Below, piece by piece: positions 26,130-33,791 of a stretch of DNA of 64,000 bases. The notes under the pieces were generated by a model, which saw nothing but the letters and a program-made list of their open reading frames with translations, searched no databases and had not been told where the DNA came from. The number at the start of each line of letters is the position of its first letter. The stretch's first letter is position 1. The stretch comes from Myxococcus stipitatus DSM 14675 (GTDB taxonomy: Bacteria > Myxococcota > Myxococcia > Myxococcales > Myxococcaceae), in contig NC_020126.1 in the NCBI RefSeq assembly GCF_000331735.1, positions 8,063,501-8,127,500 on the forward strand, in the 5' to 3' direction. Both the position numbers and the translations under genes were made by a program.

Positions 26130-26395
26130 GCCGACACCTCGGAGATGAGCAACAGGAGCTGATGCGTGAAGCGCGTGAGCTGCGCGGCAATCCACGGGCC
26201 CGACAGGACCAACGCGACCACCGTCGCGCACAGCTTCGGCACCACGGACAAGGTGCTCTCCTGAAGCTGGGTCGTCGCCTGGAACAGGCTCGACAGGAAC
26301 CCCACCAACAGGCTCGCGCCAATGGGCGGCAAGGACGCCAGGACCATCAACAGCAAAGCCTCACGCCCCAGCGTCAACAACACGTCCTGAGTCAT
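26126..26395 (-). CDS. sctS: Type III secretion export apparatus protein SctS
   Basis: 89 residues, the standard size for FliQ/SctS, with two membrane helices (REALLLMVLASLPPIGASLL, then CATVVALVLSGPWIAAQL) and the connecting LFQATTQLQESTLSVVPK. That FQA.TQ.QE.TL pattern is the family signature. Four copies sit on the SctR ring. Start ATG 26395, four bases after the sctR stop. Confidence 0.93.
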   Translation of the reverse strand: MTQDVLLTLGREALLLMVLASLPPIGASLLVGFLSSLFQATTQLQESTLSVVPKLCATVVALVLSGPWIAAQLTRFTHQLLLLISEVSA

Positions 26396-26399
26396 CACG

Positions 26400-27116
26400 T
26401 CACCGGTATCCCAGGATGAGGCCCCGCGCGAGCAGCGACCAACCATCCACCGCCACGAAGAGGAGTATCTTGAAAGGCAGACTCACCTGACTCGGCGACA
26501 ACGTCTGCATGCCCAACGCCAGCAGCACATTGGCGATGACCATGTCGAGCACCAGGAACGGAAGGAAGACGAGAAAGCCAATCTGAAAAGCCTCCTTCAG
26601 CTCGGTGATGACAAACGCGGGAATGACCACGAACAGGTCCGTCTCGCTCACCGTGTCCGCTTCCTCGGGCGGGCGAAGCTCACGCGCCAGGTCCACGAAA
26701 CGAGCCCGCTCCTCGGCGCTGCCGTGCTTCACCAGGAAGGTCCTCAAGGGCTCGGCCACCTTCGCCGCCGACTCGAGAATCTTCGTACCGGAGCCCGTCT
26801 CCATCTCCTGATACGCAAGCTGCCCCGCGTCGTACATCCGCTCCATCACCGACGCCATGATGTGCCCCGTCAGCACCACCGCCAGCCCCGTCAACACCAC
26901 CGTGGGGGGCGCCTGCTGCGTCCCCATCGCCGAGCGCGCCAATGACAACACCACGGCGATCTTCGAGAAGCTCGTCAACATCAACACCGCGAACGGCAGC
27001 AGGGACATCAACGCCAGCATCCCCATCATCGCCAGCGGACTTCCCGCGTAGGACTGCTGGCCCAGCGGCCCCTCCAACGCCGCCACCGCCAAGGGCCAGG
27101 TCATCCCCCCACTCAT
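26400..27116 (-). CDS. sctR: Type III secretion export apparatus protein SctR
   Basis: 238 residues, FliP/SctR family. Signature blocks are LMSLLPFAVLMLTSFSKIAV, then VVLSLARSAMGTQQAPP, VLTGLAVVLTGHIM, and DLFVVIPAFVITELKEAFQI followed by GFLVFLPFLVLDMVIANVLL. Five copies form the core of the export gate in the inner membrane. The N-terminus is short and lacks the cleavable signal of FliP, as in secretion-type homologues. Starts in an ATGA overlap with the FliO-like gene. Confidence 0.95.
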   Translation of the reverse strand: MSGGMTWPLAVAALEGPLGQQSYAGSPLAMMGMLALMSLLPFAVLMLTSFSKIAVVLSLARSAMGTQQAPPTVVLTGLAVVLTGHIMASVMERMYDAGQLAYQEMETGSGTKILESAAKVAEPLRTFLVKHGSAEERARFVDLARELRPPEEADTVSETDLFVVIPAFVITELKEAFQIGFLVFLPFLVLDMVIANVLLALGMQTLSPSQVSLPFKILLFVAVDGWSLLARGLILGYR

Positions 27117-27541
27117 GACCGCATCCCCTTCCGCGAACCCCGACCCGGGCGAGGCCGACGCGCCTGGGCCAGCGGCCTGGGGATGAGCTCCGCCGACGCT
27201 TGCAGTGGATGCACCTCCGCGAATGCATCCCCGAACGCCACCAGGAACCCTCGCCCCTCGACCTCCACCAGCGCGAGGCCACAGCGAGGTGAGAGCCCCT
27301 CGCGCGAGATGACTCGCATCCGCTCTGCCCGCACCTCCCGGGGCTTCGCGGCACCTCGTTGAAACCACCACCATCCCAGGCCGCAGAGCGCTCCCACCAC
27401 CAGGAGCCACCGCGCCGTGGCCACCATCGACACGCCCCCAACGGGTCCCAACAAGGCCAGCCCCAACACGAGCAGCGTCGCGACCTGGAGCCGCGCACGG
27501 GGCGAGGACGAAGACAACCGGCTCCGCATGAGCTCACTCAT
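27113..27541 (-). CDS. FliO-like membrane protein of the type III locus
   Basis: 142 residues. Two hydrophobic segments (LQVATLLVLGLALLGPVGGV and ATARWLLVVGALCGLGWWWF) are followed by a small basic cytoplasmic domain. That domain reads RVISREGLSPRCGLALVEVE, then GRGFLVAFGDAFAEVHPL. The pattern of a conserved Arg, a Leu-x-Pro turn, alternating hydrophobics and an L/I-x-x-L end is that of the FliO domain, which helps assemble FliP rings in flagella. Canonical injectisomes do not encode it. Position between SctQ and SctR equals fliN-fliO-fliP order in flagellar operons. Overlaps both neighbours by four bases. The assignment is inferred from topology, pattern and synteny. Confidence 0.65.
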   Translation of the reverse strand: MSELMRSRLSSSSPRARLQVATLLVLGLALLGPVGGVSMVATARWLLVVGALCGLGWWWFQRGAAKPREVRAERMRVISREGLSPRCGLALVEVEGRGFLVAFGDAFAEVHPLQASAELIPRPLAQARRPRPGRGSRKGMRS

Positions 27542-28683
27542 GGCAGCAAAGCCAGGACACGGGCACCCACCTCGCCCTCGAGGTCCACCAGCTCGGCGCG
27601 AGCCACCACCCGGTCCCCCACTCGCAACAACACCGGCTCACTCGCATTGATGTGCAGCGGCAGGAGGGCTCCGGGCTTCAATGCCGCCAGCTCCGACAGC
27701 GGCACCAGCACCCGCGTCAGCTCCACCTCCACGTCCACCGGAAGCGGCGGAATGCTCTCGCCGCGGTCATTCACAACCGACATGTTCGACTCCTGGAATC
27801 GCGCGCGGACCTGCGCGCGGGTCAGCGAAAAGCCCTCGGGCTGGAACGCACCGATGAGCGTGAAGCCACGGGCCACCAGCCGCCCGTCACCCAGCAAGTA
27901 CGCACCCTCGCGGCGCACCCCCTCGAAGACGACGACATCCCCCACCGTCAGCGCATCCACCGCATCGGCGGACAGCGGCGTCTGCCCCAAGAGGCATCGC
28001 AACTCGAGCGAGGCGGCGAGCACTTCCGGTGAGGACTCCGTGCGCCGCTCCACCGAAAAGCCCTGCAACGCTGCCTGAAGCACCGGCCCTGGAAGCAACA
28101 GCCGCCCTCCCCCGCGCACACTCCCCACCGTCACATCCAGCTCCACGCCCACCCACGGCTGATGCTCACGCAGCCGGGCCAGGACTTCCTCGCCGCGCAT
28201 CGTCACCGCCGACAGCCGAGGCGCCAGCACGGGGTAGAGCTCCGACCTGGCGCGCACCGCGGAGAGCGCCACCAACAGCAGATACGCCAGCGTTGCCTCC
28301 TCCAACCGGGCCAGCTCCGTCACCATCCCTGGCTTTCCAGCCGAGCCCGCGATGCGCTCCAGCGCGGAGACCGCCAGCACGGGCTCCAGCTCCAACACCG
28401 CCACACTCCCCACCGCCGACAACTCCAACAGGACGAAGACCGCCGGGCGCATCGGGCCTCGCGCGGAGGGAATCACCGCCTCCAGCAGCCGGGCCTCCGC
28501 CTTCACGGCACACCCCAGCTCACGGCTCAGCGCGGAACAGATGTCAGCCAGTGCCTCGCGCCCCAAGGCCGCCACACGGGGCCGCTCCGCGAGAGCGAGG
28601 TGCGCCCGGCTCATCCGGCGGGTCCCCAGACGGCGCAGCCGGTCTGGCACACGAGAAGTCGCGGGTTCAGTGTCTTGATTCAT
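27538..28683 (-). CDS. sctQ: Type III secretion sorting-platform/C-ring protein SctQ
   Basis: 381 residues, ATG start. The C-terminal SpoA (FliM/N C) domain is clear: LPVDVEVELTRVLVPLSELA, then LKPGALLPLHINASEPVLLR and VGDRVVARAELVDLEGEVGA. The middle (about 170-290) looks like the second, degenerate SpoA and linker region of HrcQ/YscQ proteins, and the N-terminal part is not conserved. SctQ forms the cytoplasmic ring or pods that dock ATPase and cargo. The SctN ATPase it would contact is not encoded in this window. Confidence 0.85.
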   Translation of the reverse strand: MNQDTEPATSRVPDRLRRLGTRRMSRAHLALAERPRVAALGREALADICSALSRELGCAVKAEARLLEAVIPSARGPMRPAVFVLLELSAVGSVAVLELEPVLAVSALERIAGSAGKPGMVTELARLEEATLAYLLLVALSAVRARSELYPVLAPRLSAVTMRGEEVLARLREHQPWVGVELDVTVGSVRGGGRLLLPGPVLQAALQGFSVERRTESSPEVLAASLELRCLLGQTPLSADAVDALTVGDVVVFEGVRREGAYLLGDGRLVARGFTLIGAFQPEGFSLTRAQVRARFQESNMSVVNDRGESIPPLPVDVEVELTRVLVPLSELAALKPGALLPLHINASEPVLLRVGDRVVARAELVDLEGEVGARVLALLP

Positions 28684-28831
28684 CGGGGACTCAACGGCGG
28701 CAAGAGGTGACACCCCGCTTGTGCACGGGCTCAGCCAGAGCGCGGGCTCGTGATGACGTGGGGTTGGAGTGCATCGGCATCCGCGCTCGGGATGCCGGGT
28801 ACGACGCGTGGGATGGACTCCCACGCCGACG

Positions 28832-29320
28832 TCAGCGGGTGGCTTCTCGAACGAGCCGCGCGGCCAGCACCGCCAGCAGCGGCGGCGCCAGGGGGTCACA
28901 GGGCTCCACCTTCCGTCCTGGGAACAAGGACCGGTGGTAGGGAGGCAGGTGCCGGAAGATCTCCTTGCGCAGCTCCTCCGGCGCCTCCGCCATCAAGTCC
29001 TTGAGCCGAGCCCCCGCGTCGGTCCGCTCCCCGAACTCCGTGGCCACCTTCGCCTGCCGCCGAGGCGACGGCAGCATGACGATGTGTCGCAAGTGCGCCT
29101 TCGCCCGCTTCATGGCCGCGGTCCCCAAGCCCTCCAGGAGCTCTTCCGCCCGCTCGCGCGCGAGAATCCACGTCACGAGCGCGCACCGGTCCAAGGGAAG
29201 CTCCGGAGGCCGCGGCCGAATCACCGTCGCCTGCTCCGCCTGAAGCGCTCGCGCCGGGACTCGCGCGTCCTTCTTCGGTGAGCGCAAGGCCCGGCCCACA
29301 CGTGTCGCTGGTTGCATCAT
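28832..29320 (-). CDS. Unknown protein in the SctK position of the type III operon
   Basis: 162 residues; the ATG at 29320 has GGGGAGA six bases upstream. There is no signal peptide or membrane segment. The protein is basic at the N-terminus and helical. Its C-terminal half is the best-ordered part (RLKDLMAEAPEELRKEIFRH, then LPPYHRSLFPG). I recognise no family. In Salmonella SPI-1 and Yersinia operons the gene after SctJ encodes SctK, a sorting-platform accessory protein, so SctK or a SctL-like stator is a positional guess only. It is followed by 148 bases without a gene before sctQ. Confidence 0.6.
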   Translation of the reverse strand: MMQPATRVGRALRSPKKDARVPARALQAEQATVIRPRPPELPLDRCALVTWILARERAEELLEGLGTAAMKRAKAHLRHIVMLPSPRRQAKVATEFGERTDAGARLKDLMAEAPEELRKEIFRHLPPYHRSLFPGRKVEPCDPLAPPLLAVLAARLVREATR

Positions 29321-29337
29321 GAGCGTCTCCCCGGGCC

Positions 29338-30144
29338 TCAAGCCACCTTGCGAGGGGCTCCAGGCGAGACCACCGGACGCGCGGGCACGGGCGGCGCGGG
29401 CGGCGTCACGCGCAGGTCTCGGAAGTAACGCATCCGCAACGTCACCCACACCAAGGCCCCCGACAGTCCCGTCACCAACACGCCCAACATCGCGAGCAGC
29501 CACTTCAGTCTCACCAGCGAGGACGGCCTGCCCCCCGAGGAAGCCAGGGCGCGCGTGGGCACCTCATCCACCCACAGCGATACGGACTCGGCGGAGAGTC
29601 CTTCCACGCCCCCCGCCAGCAGGGCCTTCATCACGTCCGAGGACTGACGCACCCGGGCCGCGTTGCCGGGCATGACTCGCAGCAGCGCCGACGCCTTCGC
29701 CGCCCCCAGGCTCTGCCCCGGACGCGGCGGAGGTGGAATCACCAGATGCACGCGCGCCAGCAACACCCCTTCCATCGACTGGAGCGTCTTCTCCAAGCCC
29801 CGCTCGAGCACCCGCACCCGACAGACCGACTCCTCCATCGGCGTGCGAACCAACCCGCCGCCCCCACCCAAGACATCGCAGCCCACCTCCACCGCGGGCC
29901 TCGGCAAGCCCAGCTCCGAGAGGACGCGCACCGCGTCCGGGGACTGTTCTCCGGAGACTTCAATGGCCCACGACGGCTTCTTGCCCGCCTCCGGAACCTT
30001 GCGAGCATCCAGCCCTCGCTCGATGAGCACCGACTGCAGCTCATTGGCCTGACGCTCGTCCAACCCATGCTGAATTCGCTCTCTGCACGCCGCCGTCCCC
30101 AGGAGCAGCAGGACGAGCAGCGCATGCCGGGGAGTCAGTGACAT
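29338..30144 (-). CDS. sctJ: Type III secretion inner-membrane ring lipoprotein SctJ
   Basis: 268 residues. A signal peptide with lipobox (LLLLLGTAACRER, lipidated Cys20) is followed by the two ring-building domains of the YscJ/PrgK family. Typical stretches are ERQANELQSVLIERGLDARK, SVCRVRVLERGLEKTLQSME, then GVLLARVHLVIP and SLWVDEVPT. A C-terminal membrane helix (LLAMLGVLVTGLSGALVWVT) and basic tail follow. It forms the 24-subunit ring in the inner membrane and periplasm. Presence of the lipobox distinguishes it from flagellar FliF. It follows the rod-like gene by 11 bases. Confidence 0.9.
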   Translation of the reverse strand: MSLTPRHALLVLLLLGTAACRERIQHGLDERQANELQSVLIERGLDARKVPEAGKKPSWAIEVSGEQSPDAVRVLSELGLPRPAVEVGCDVLGGGGGLVRTPMEESVCRVRVLERGLEKTLQSMEGVLLARVHLVIPPPPRPGQSLGAAKASALLRVMPGNAARVRQSSDVMKALLAGGVEGLSAESVSLWVDEVPTRALASSGGRPSSLVRLKWLLAMLGVLVTGLSGALVWVTLRMRYFRDLRVTPPAPPVPARPVVSPGAPRKVA

Positions 30145-30155
30145 CCGAGCACTCC

Positions 30156-30638
30156 TCAAACCTGCGTCTGGAGAACCTGCTTCACACCACCGGTCGCCTT
30201 CTCGACGACCTTGCCGGCCAGGTCGAGCTCCTGGCTCGCGCGGTAGACCTGGGCCTGCAACGAGAGCAGCTCCCCGGCCGAGAAATCGCGGCCCGACTCC
30301 GCCATCGCCAGGATGCTGTCCAACCGCTTCTGCGCTTGCCCCACCCGCTCCAGGACCTGCGCCGCCTGCTGCTCCCGCGCCGACTGCACCGAGTCCACCC
30401 GCCCCTGCGTCTTCGCCTCGACAGCCCCCGCGGAGGCCTGCGTCCGCGTGCTCTCGGCTCTCGCGACGCCGCGAGAGGCCTCGGCGCCCGGGCACCTCAC
30501 GCCTTCCGTCACCACCGGCACCGAGCGCTCCCTCGAGGGGCCTCGGACTCCCTCCAGCACCTTGTCGAACCGCCCCTGGCCGGGCTCCACGGACACCGGG
30601 CCCGTGCCCCCGACTGCTCCCACCTTGTCCACGCTCAT
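30156..30638 (-). CDS. Candidate type III inner-rod protein (SctI-like)
   Basis: 160 residues. The N-terminal 70 are Gly/Val/Arg-rich and probably disordered; residues 80-160 are helical. The C-terminus (GELLSLQAQVYRASQELDLA, then GKVVEKATGGVKQVLQTQV) fits the YscI/HrpB/PrgJ rod pattern. That pattern is an LL.LQ motif, a helix, a conserved Lys pair and a final helix ending in L..Q with no residues beyond. The gene sits immediately before sctJ, exactly where prgJ precedes prgK and mxiI precedes mxiJ. No signal peptide is present, as expected for a type III substrate. It is longer than usual (100-115 residues). Inference, not proof. Confidence 0.6.
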   Translation of the reverse strand: MSVDKVGAVGGTGPVSVEPGQGRFDKVLEGVRGPSRERSVPVVTEGVRCPGAEASRGVARAESTRTQASAGAVEAKTQGRVDSVQSAREQQAAQVLERVGQAQKRLDSILAMAESGRDFSAGELLSLQAQVYRASQELDLAGKVVEKATGGVKQVLQTQV

Positions 30639-30653
30639 GGCTCACCGTGCTTC

Positions 30654-31142
30654 TCAACGGATGTTGTTGATGGCGGCCTTCGCCGAGTCGTGACGAACCT
30701 TCATGATGTTCGAGACCGCGTTGTGCTCGCGGCTCTCTCGCTGCATCTCGTTCTGCAGTTGGAGATAGGCGGCGTTGAACCTCTGGCCATCCGCGCTGAG
30801 CGCCCGCTGCGCCTCCAGCAGGTCCCACCCATCCTGGCCGCCCGACGAAGTGCCCTGGGCCGAACCCGCTCCCGACGCCGTGGTGGCTGACGACGACGCT
30901 GCCGCCGACGACATGGCCGGCGTCCCCTTGGAGGCCACCGTGGACATCGCCAACTTCATGCTGGAGACCGCCGCGCTCAGCACGGGAGGTGACGGAATCA
31001 TTCCTCCCACCAGGCCCGCGCCCTTGCTGACCACCGTGTTGGCCGCATGGGCCAGCGTCGTGCCGAAGTCGTTGTACGGCGTCTGCCGGGGCACGTTGAG
31101 GGTGGTGGTGAGCGAGTACTGCCTGCGGTGATGGGGTTCCAT
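30654..31142 (-). CDS. Candidate type III needle-like protein (SctF-like), first gene of the operon
   Basis: 162 residues; ATG with GGAGG six bases upstream. The first 105 residues are Ala/Ser/Thr-rich and low complexity. The last 55 are helical and end in HNAVSN.MKVRHDS...INNIR, recalling the needle C-terminus of PrgI/MxiH (RNAQSN..KV.KD.....IIQNFR). By eye and from memory of PrgI, 11 of the last 26 residues agree. It precedes the rod-like gene and sctJ, matching needle-rod-ring order in injectisome operons. Needle proteins are usually about 80 residues, so the long N-terminal extension is odd. Alternative: another early secreted substrate. Confidence 0.5.
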   Translation of the reverse strand: MEPHHRRQYSLTTTLNVPRQTPYNDFGTTLAHAANTVVSKGAGLVGGMIPSPPVLSAAVSSMKLAMSTVASKGTPAMSSAAASSSATTASGAGSAQGTSSGGQDGWDLLEAQRALSADGQRFNAAYLQLQNEMQRESREHNAVSNIMKVRHDSAKAAINNIR

Positions 31143-31333
31143 GGCTGGCCTCCGGCGATGCGGTTTCCAGCGGGCGTTTTCAGCGAACGTGCCAGCCGGA
31201 ATCCGAGCAATCCCGCCCGCATGGCGCCCTCGTGCATCCGCTCAGGGCTCCCAGGGCCGGGAGGCGCGTCCGCACGACGGGACGGAAACCCGGGCGGACG
31301 GAAACTTGCCTCACACGCCAAGTGCCTCAGAGT

Positions 31334-31351
31334 TGTCGCACCCTGTCGCAC
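31334..31351 (+). promoter_or_regulatory. Direct repeat TGTCGCAC x2, ten bases apart
   Basis: TGTCGCAC occurs at 31334-31341 and 31344-31351, spaced by one helical turn, in the divergent region between the type III operon and the PilZ gene. Such spacing suits an activator dimer. The regulator is unknown and chance cannot be excluded. Confidence 0.3.
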
Positions 31352-31371
31352 GAAGAAGAGGAGCCGAGCCG

Positions 31372-31698
31372 ATGCAGCCTTCCCCTGGTGGCCCCCCCAT
31401 CGCCGAGCGCTTCCATCCGCGCGTCGAGGCGAACTTTCCGGTGAAGGTCATCCTGCCTGGACGCGACGTCATGGTTCAGGCCCGGGATGTCTCCATGGCG
31501 GGCCTGTTCCTGCTCGCCCACCCCGGCGACAGCCAGCGCTACCTCACCCTGGGCCTGCCCCTGCCCGGAGACCGCGAAATCGTCACCACCTGCACCATCC
31601 GCCGCCGCGAAGCGGACGGCGTGGCGCTGGAGTTCGGCGCGCTCGACTGGGACGACCTCATCGCCCTGGCGCGCTTCCTCCACCCGCGCCTGCCCTGA
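31372..31698 (+). CDS. PilZ-domain protein
   Basis: 108 residues, ATG with GAGGAG about nine bases upstream. It is a single PilZ domain with both c-di-GMP-binding motifs: RxxxR (R13-FHP-R17) and the D-x-S-x-x-G motif (DVSMAGLFL). It should bind cyclic di-GMP and act as a small effector or adaptor. It is divergent from the type III operon, so c-di-GMP control of that system is conceivable but only suggested by location. Confidence 0.85.
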   Translation: MQPSPGGPPIAERFHPRVEANFPVKVILPGRDVMVQARDVSMAGLFLLAHPGDSQRYLTLGLPLPGDREIVTTCTIRRREADGVALEFGALDWDDLIALARFLHPRLP

Positions 31699-31714
31699 GG
31701 CGCGGAAGTCCTCG

Positions 31715-31732
31715 GCCCGTCGTCAGGCGGGC
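31715..31732. terminator. Small hairpin between convergent PilZ and receiver genes
   Basis: GCCCG (31715-31719) and CGGGC (31728-31732) flank an eight-base loop, between the PilZ stop and the first codons read backwards of the receiver gene. Five base pairs only. Confidence 0.3.
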
Positions 31733-32130
31733 TCAGAGCGGGGCTGAGCCATCCGCAGCCGCTCCACCAGCGCCATCAACTCCGCGCCCCGGAAGGGCTT
31801 GTGGATGTAGCCATCCGCACCCGCCTGCGTCGCGCTCTCCACGTCTGACTTCTTCGCCTTCGCGGTGAGCATGTAGAGCGGCACCGGCGCCGTGACAGGG
31901 TCGCTCTTCAGGATGCGACAGGCGGAGATGCCGTCGAGCTGGGGCAACACGACATCCATCAGGATGAGGTGGAAGGTCCGGCTGCGCGCCAGTTTCAGCC
32001 CCTCCAGCCCGTTGGCCGCGCACACCACGTCCACGGTGCCGTCGCTCAACATGGAGCGAACCAGCTCTCGGATGACCGGTTCATCCTCGACGAGCAGGAT
32101 GTGAAAGGGTGCCTGGGGCATGCCAGCCAT
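31723..32130 (-). CDS. Single-domain response regulator
   Basis: 135 residues; ATG at 32130 with GGAGAAA upstream. It is a complete receiver domain with acidic pair in LLVEDEP, phosphorylated Asp59 in LILMDVVLP, conserved Thr in YMLTAKAK and Lys in YIHKPF. There is no output domain, so it works by protein-protein contact, as CheY-like or relay regulators do. No kinase gene is adjacent; myxobacteria often encode orphan receivers. Confidence 0.92.
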   Translation of the reverse strand: MAGMPQAPFHILLVEDEPVIRELVRSMLSDGTVDVVCAANGLEGLKLARSRTFHLILMDVVLPQLDGISACRILKSDPVTAPVPLYMLTAKAKKSDVESATQAGADGYIHKPFRGAELMALVERLRMAQPRSEPA

Positions 32131-32346
32131 GTTTCTCCAGCGCGGCTCTGGACCACTTCGAGACGATACGTCGCGGGCGCGAGACCCCCACCACCACCGG
32201 TGCCACCTGCCGCGCGCGGTATAGCCCCGCCGACACCGCCCACACCAGGGTCGCCCCATGGATTTGTATGGAGCACCACGTCCTCCCACCTCTCCTGCCC
32301 TTCGGAGCGGGTGAAGGTTGGCCCAGCGCGCTATGATGAATCCGAA

Positions 32347-33765
32347 ATGGCCGCTAAACCAGAATGTCCAGAGTGCCGGGGCACCGTGGGAGAGGACGAC
32401 TTCCAGTGTGAGCACTGCGGGTTGCTCCTGGACCCGGAGCAGGCCAGCGGCGAGTACACCATCACCGAGCCCACCATCGTCCGTGCCCTGCTCTCACCGC
32501 CGCAGCGCACGCGAACCATGGAGGTTCCTCGGCCGCCGCCCCAGGCCCCCGCGGCGCACCACCAGGCCACCGCGCGCTTCACCGTGCCCATGGACGAGAA
32601 CACGGTGCCCCACCTGCGCGCCGGGCTGAACATCGCCCTGCAGCCCCTGCACCCCTTCGAGGCGCACATCGCGTCCTTCGTCGACGGAGTCCAGGCCGTG
32701 CCTCAGCTCGCGCGCGCGGCGCGCCTGCCTGAAATCGAGGTGAAGGTCGTCCTCAAGGGCCTGCTGGAGCGAGGGGTGCTGGAGCTGCACCGGCAACCCG
32801 TCAGCGCGCCGCCGCGAAGCCTCACGTCCGAGATGCCCGTGCTCGACGGCGGTGAGTTCCTCGCCCAGGAGGAGCTGGACGGTCCCGAAGCCCCCACGCT
32901 CAGGGACACCGCGCTCCCCTCCCTCTCCTGGAGCAGCCCCGCGATGGGCGTGGCCCTGGGCGCGGAGGAGGACTTCTCCTCCCTGGCGCTCGGCGACGAT
33001 GAGCCCGTCGCCCCCGTGAGCCCTCCGCGGCCACCCGAGCCGACTCGCGCCGCCCGGCCGCTCGCGCGCACTTCGAGCGCCACCGACCTGCCTCCCCCCC
33101 TCCCTCCGCGTGACACCCCGTCCGCCGAGGCCATGTCTCGTCGGGTGTCCTCCGCGCCCCCGTCCCCCTCCACCCCCCCCGCGCCGATTCCCGCGGCGAG
33201 GGTTCCTCCTCCCAGCCTCGTCGGAGCCACTCGCTCCGTCCCGCCTCCCTCCAAGGACCGGCCGGAGAGCACCGCGCAGGCTTCGGCGTCCGCCGCGGCT
33301 CCAGCGGAGTCCAGGGCTCATCCCTCGAACGTCACGGCGAGCTCCGCGCCCACGCTTCCCGCGTCCCCACTCCCGGCGAGCGCGCCACGTGCCCCAAGGG
33401 CCACCCTGCCCCTGGATGCGCCCGTGCCCATCGCCACCAACTCGCCGGAGGACATCCTTCAGCGGGCCGTGCGACTGGAGCGCTCGGGGCACGTGGACCG
33501 GGCCATCCAGGTCCTCAGCAAGGCCATCGACCAGTCGCCGGACGCCGCCGTGCTCCTCAGCAAGCTGGCCCTCATCCTGGTCCACCAACGCAAGGACTAC
33601 GCCCAGGCCGCGAGACTGCTGGAGCGCGCGGTGGAGCTGGAGCCGGGCAACACCGTCTTCCAGCAGAACCTCCTCAAGGTCGCGGCCCTGTCGGCCGCCG
33701 CCTCGGGCCAGCACAAGGCCCGCAAGCCCGGGCTCCTCGCGCGCCTCACGGGGAAGAGAAGCTGA
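32347..33765 (+). CDS. Zinc-ribbon, winged-helix-like and TPR protein
   Basis: 472 residues. The N-terminus is a four-Cys zinc ribbon (CPECRGTVGEDDFQCEHCG). Residues 85-150 form a helical domain (FEAHIASFVDGVQAVPQLAR followed by a turn and GLLERGVLELH), of the type in which an L-x-FI-DG motif precedes a winged helix. Residues 180-370 are Pro/Ser/Ala-rich and disordered. The C-terminus carries two to three TPR-like repeats (RAVRLERSGHVDRAIQVLSK). Probably a cytoplasmic adaptor; function unknown. The ATG lacks a strong ribosome site and an upstream GTG cannot be excluded. Confidence 0.75.
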   Translation: MAAKPECPECRGTVGEDDFQCEHCGLLLDPEQASGEYTITEPTIVRALLSPPQRTRTMEVPRPPPQAPAAHHQATARFTVPMDENTVPHLRAGLNIALQPLHPFEAHIASFVDGVQAVPQLARAARLPEIEVKVVLKGLLERGVLELHRQPVSAPPRSLTSEMPVLDGGEFLAQEELDGPEAPTLRDTALPSLSWSSPAMGVALGAEEDFSSLALGDDEPVAPVSPPRPPEPTRAARPLARTSSATDLPPPLPPRDTPSAEAMSRRVSSAPPSPSTPPAPIPAARVPPPSLVGATRSVPPPSKDRPESTAQASASAAAPAESRAHPSNVTASSAPTLPASPLPASAPRAPRATLPLDAPVPIATNSPEDILQRAVRLERSGHVDRAIQVLSKAIDQSPDAAVLLSKLALILVHQRKDYAQAARLLERAVELEPGNTVFQQNLLKVAALSAAASGQHKARKPGLLARLTGKRS

Positions 33766-33767
33766 CG

Positions 33768-33791
33768 CGGGGCGAGGCTCAAGGCGCCCCG
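33768..33791. terminator. Bidirectional terminator hairpin
   Basis: CGGGGCG (33768-33774) and CGCCCCG (33785-33791) form a perfect seven-base stem with a ten-base loop between two convergent genes. The right arm includes the last codons of the minus-strand gene. Confidence 0.55.
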
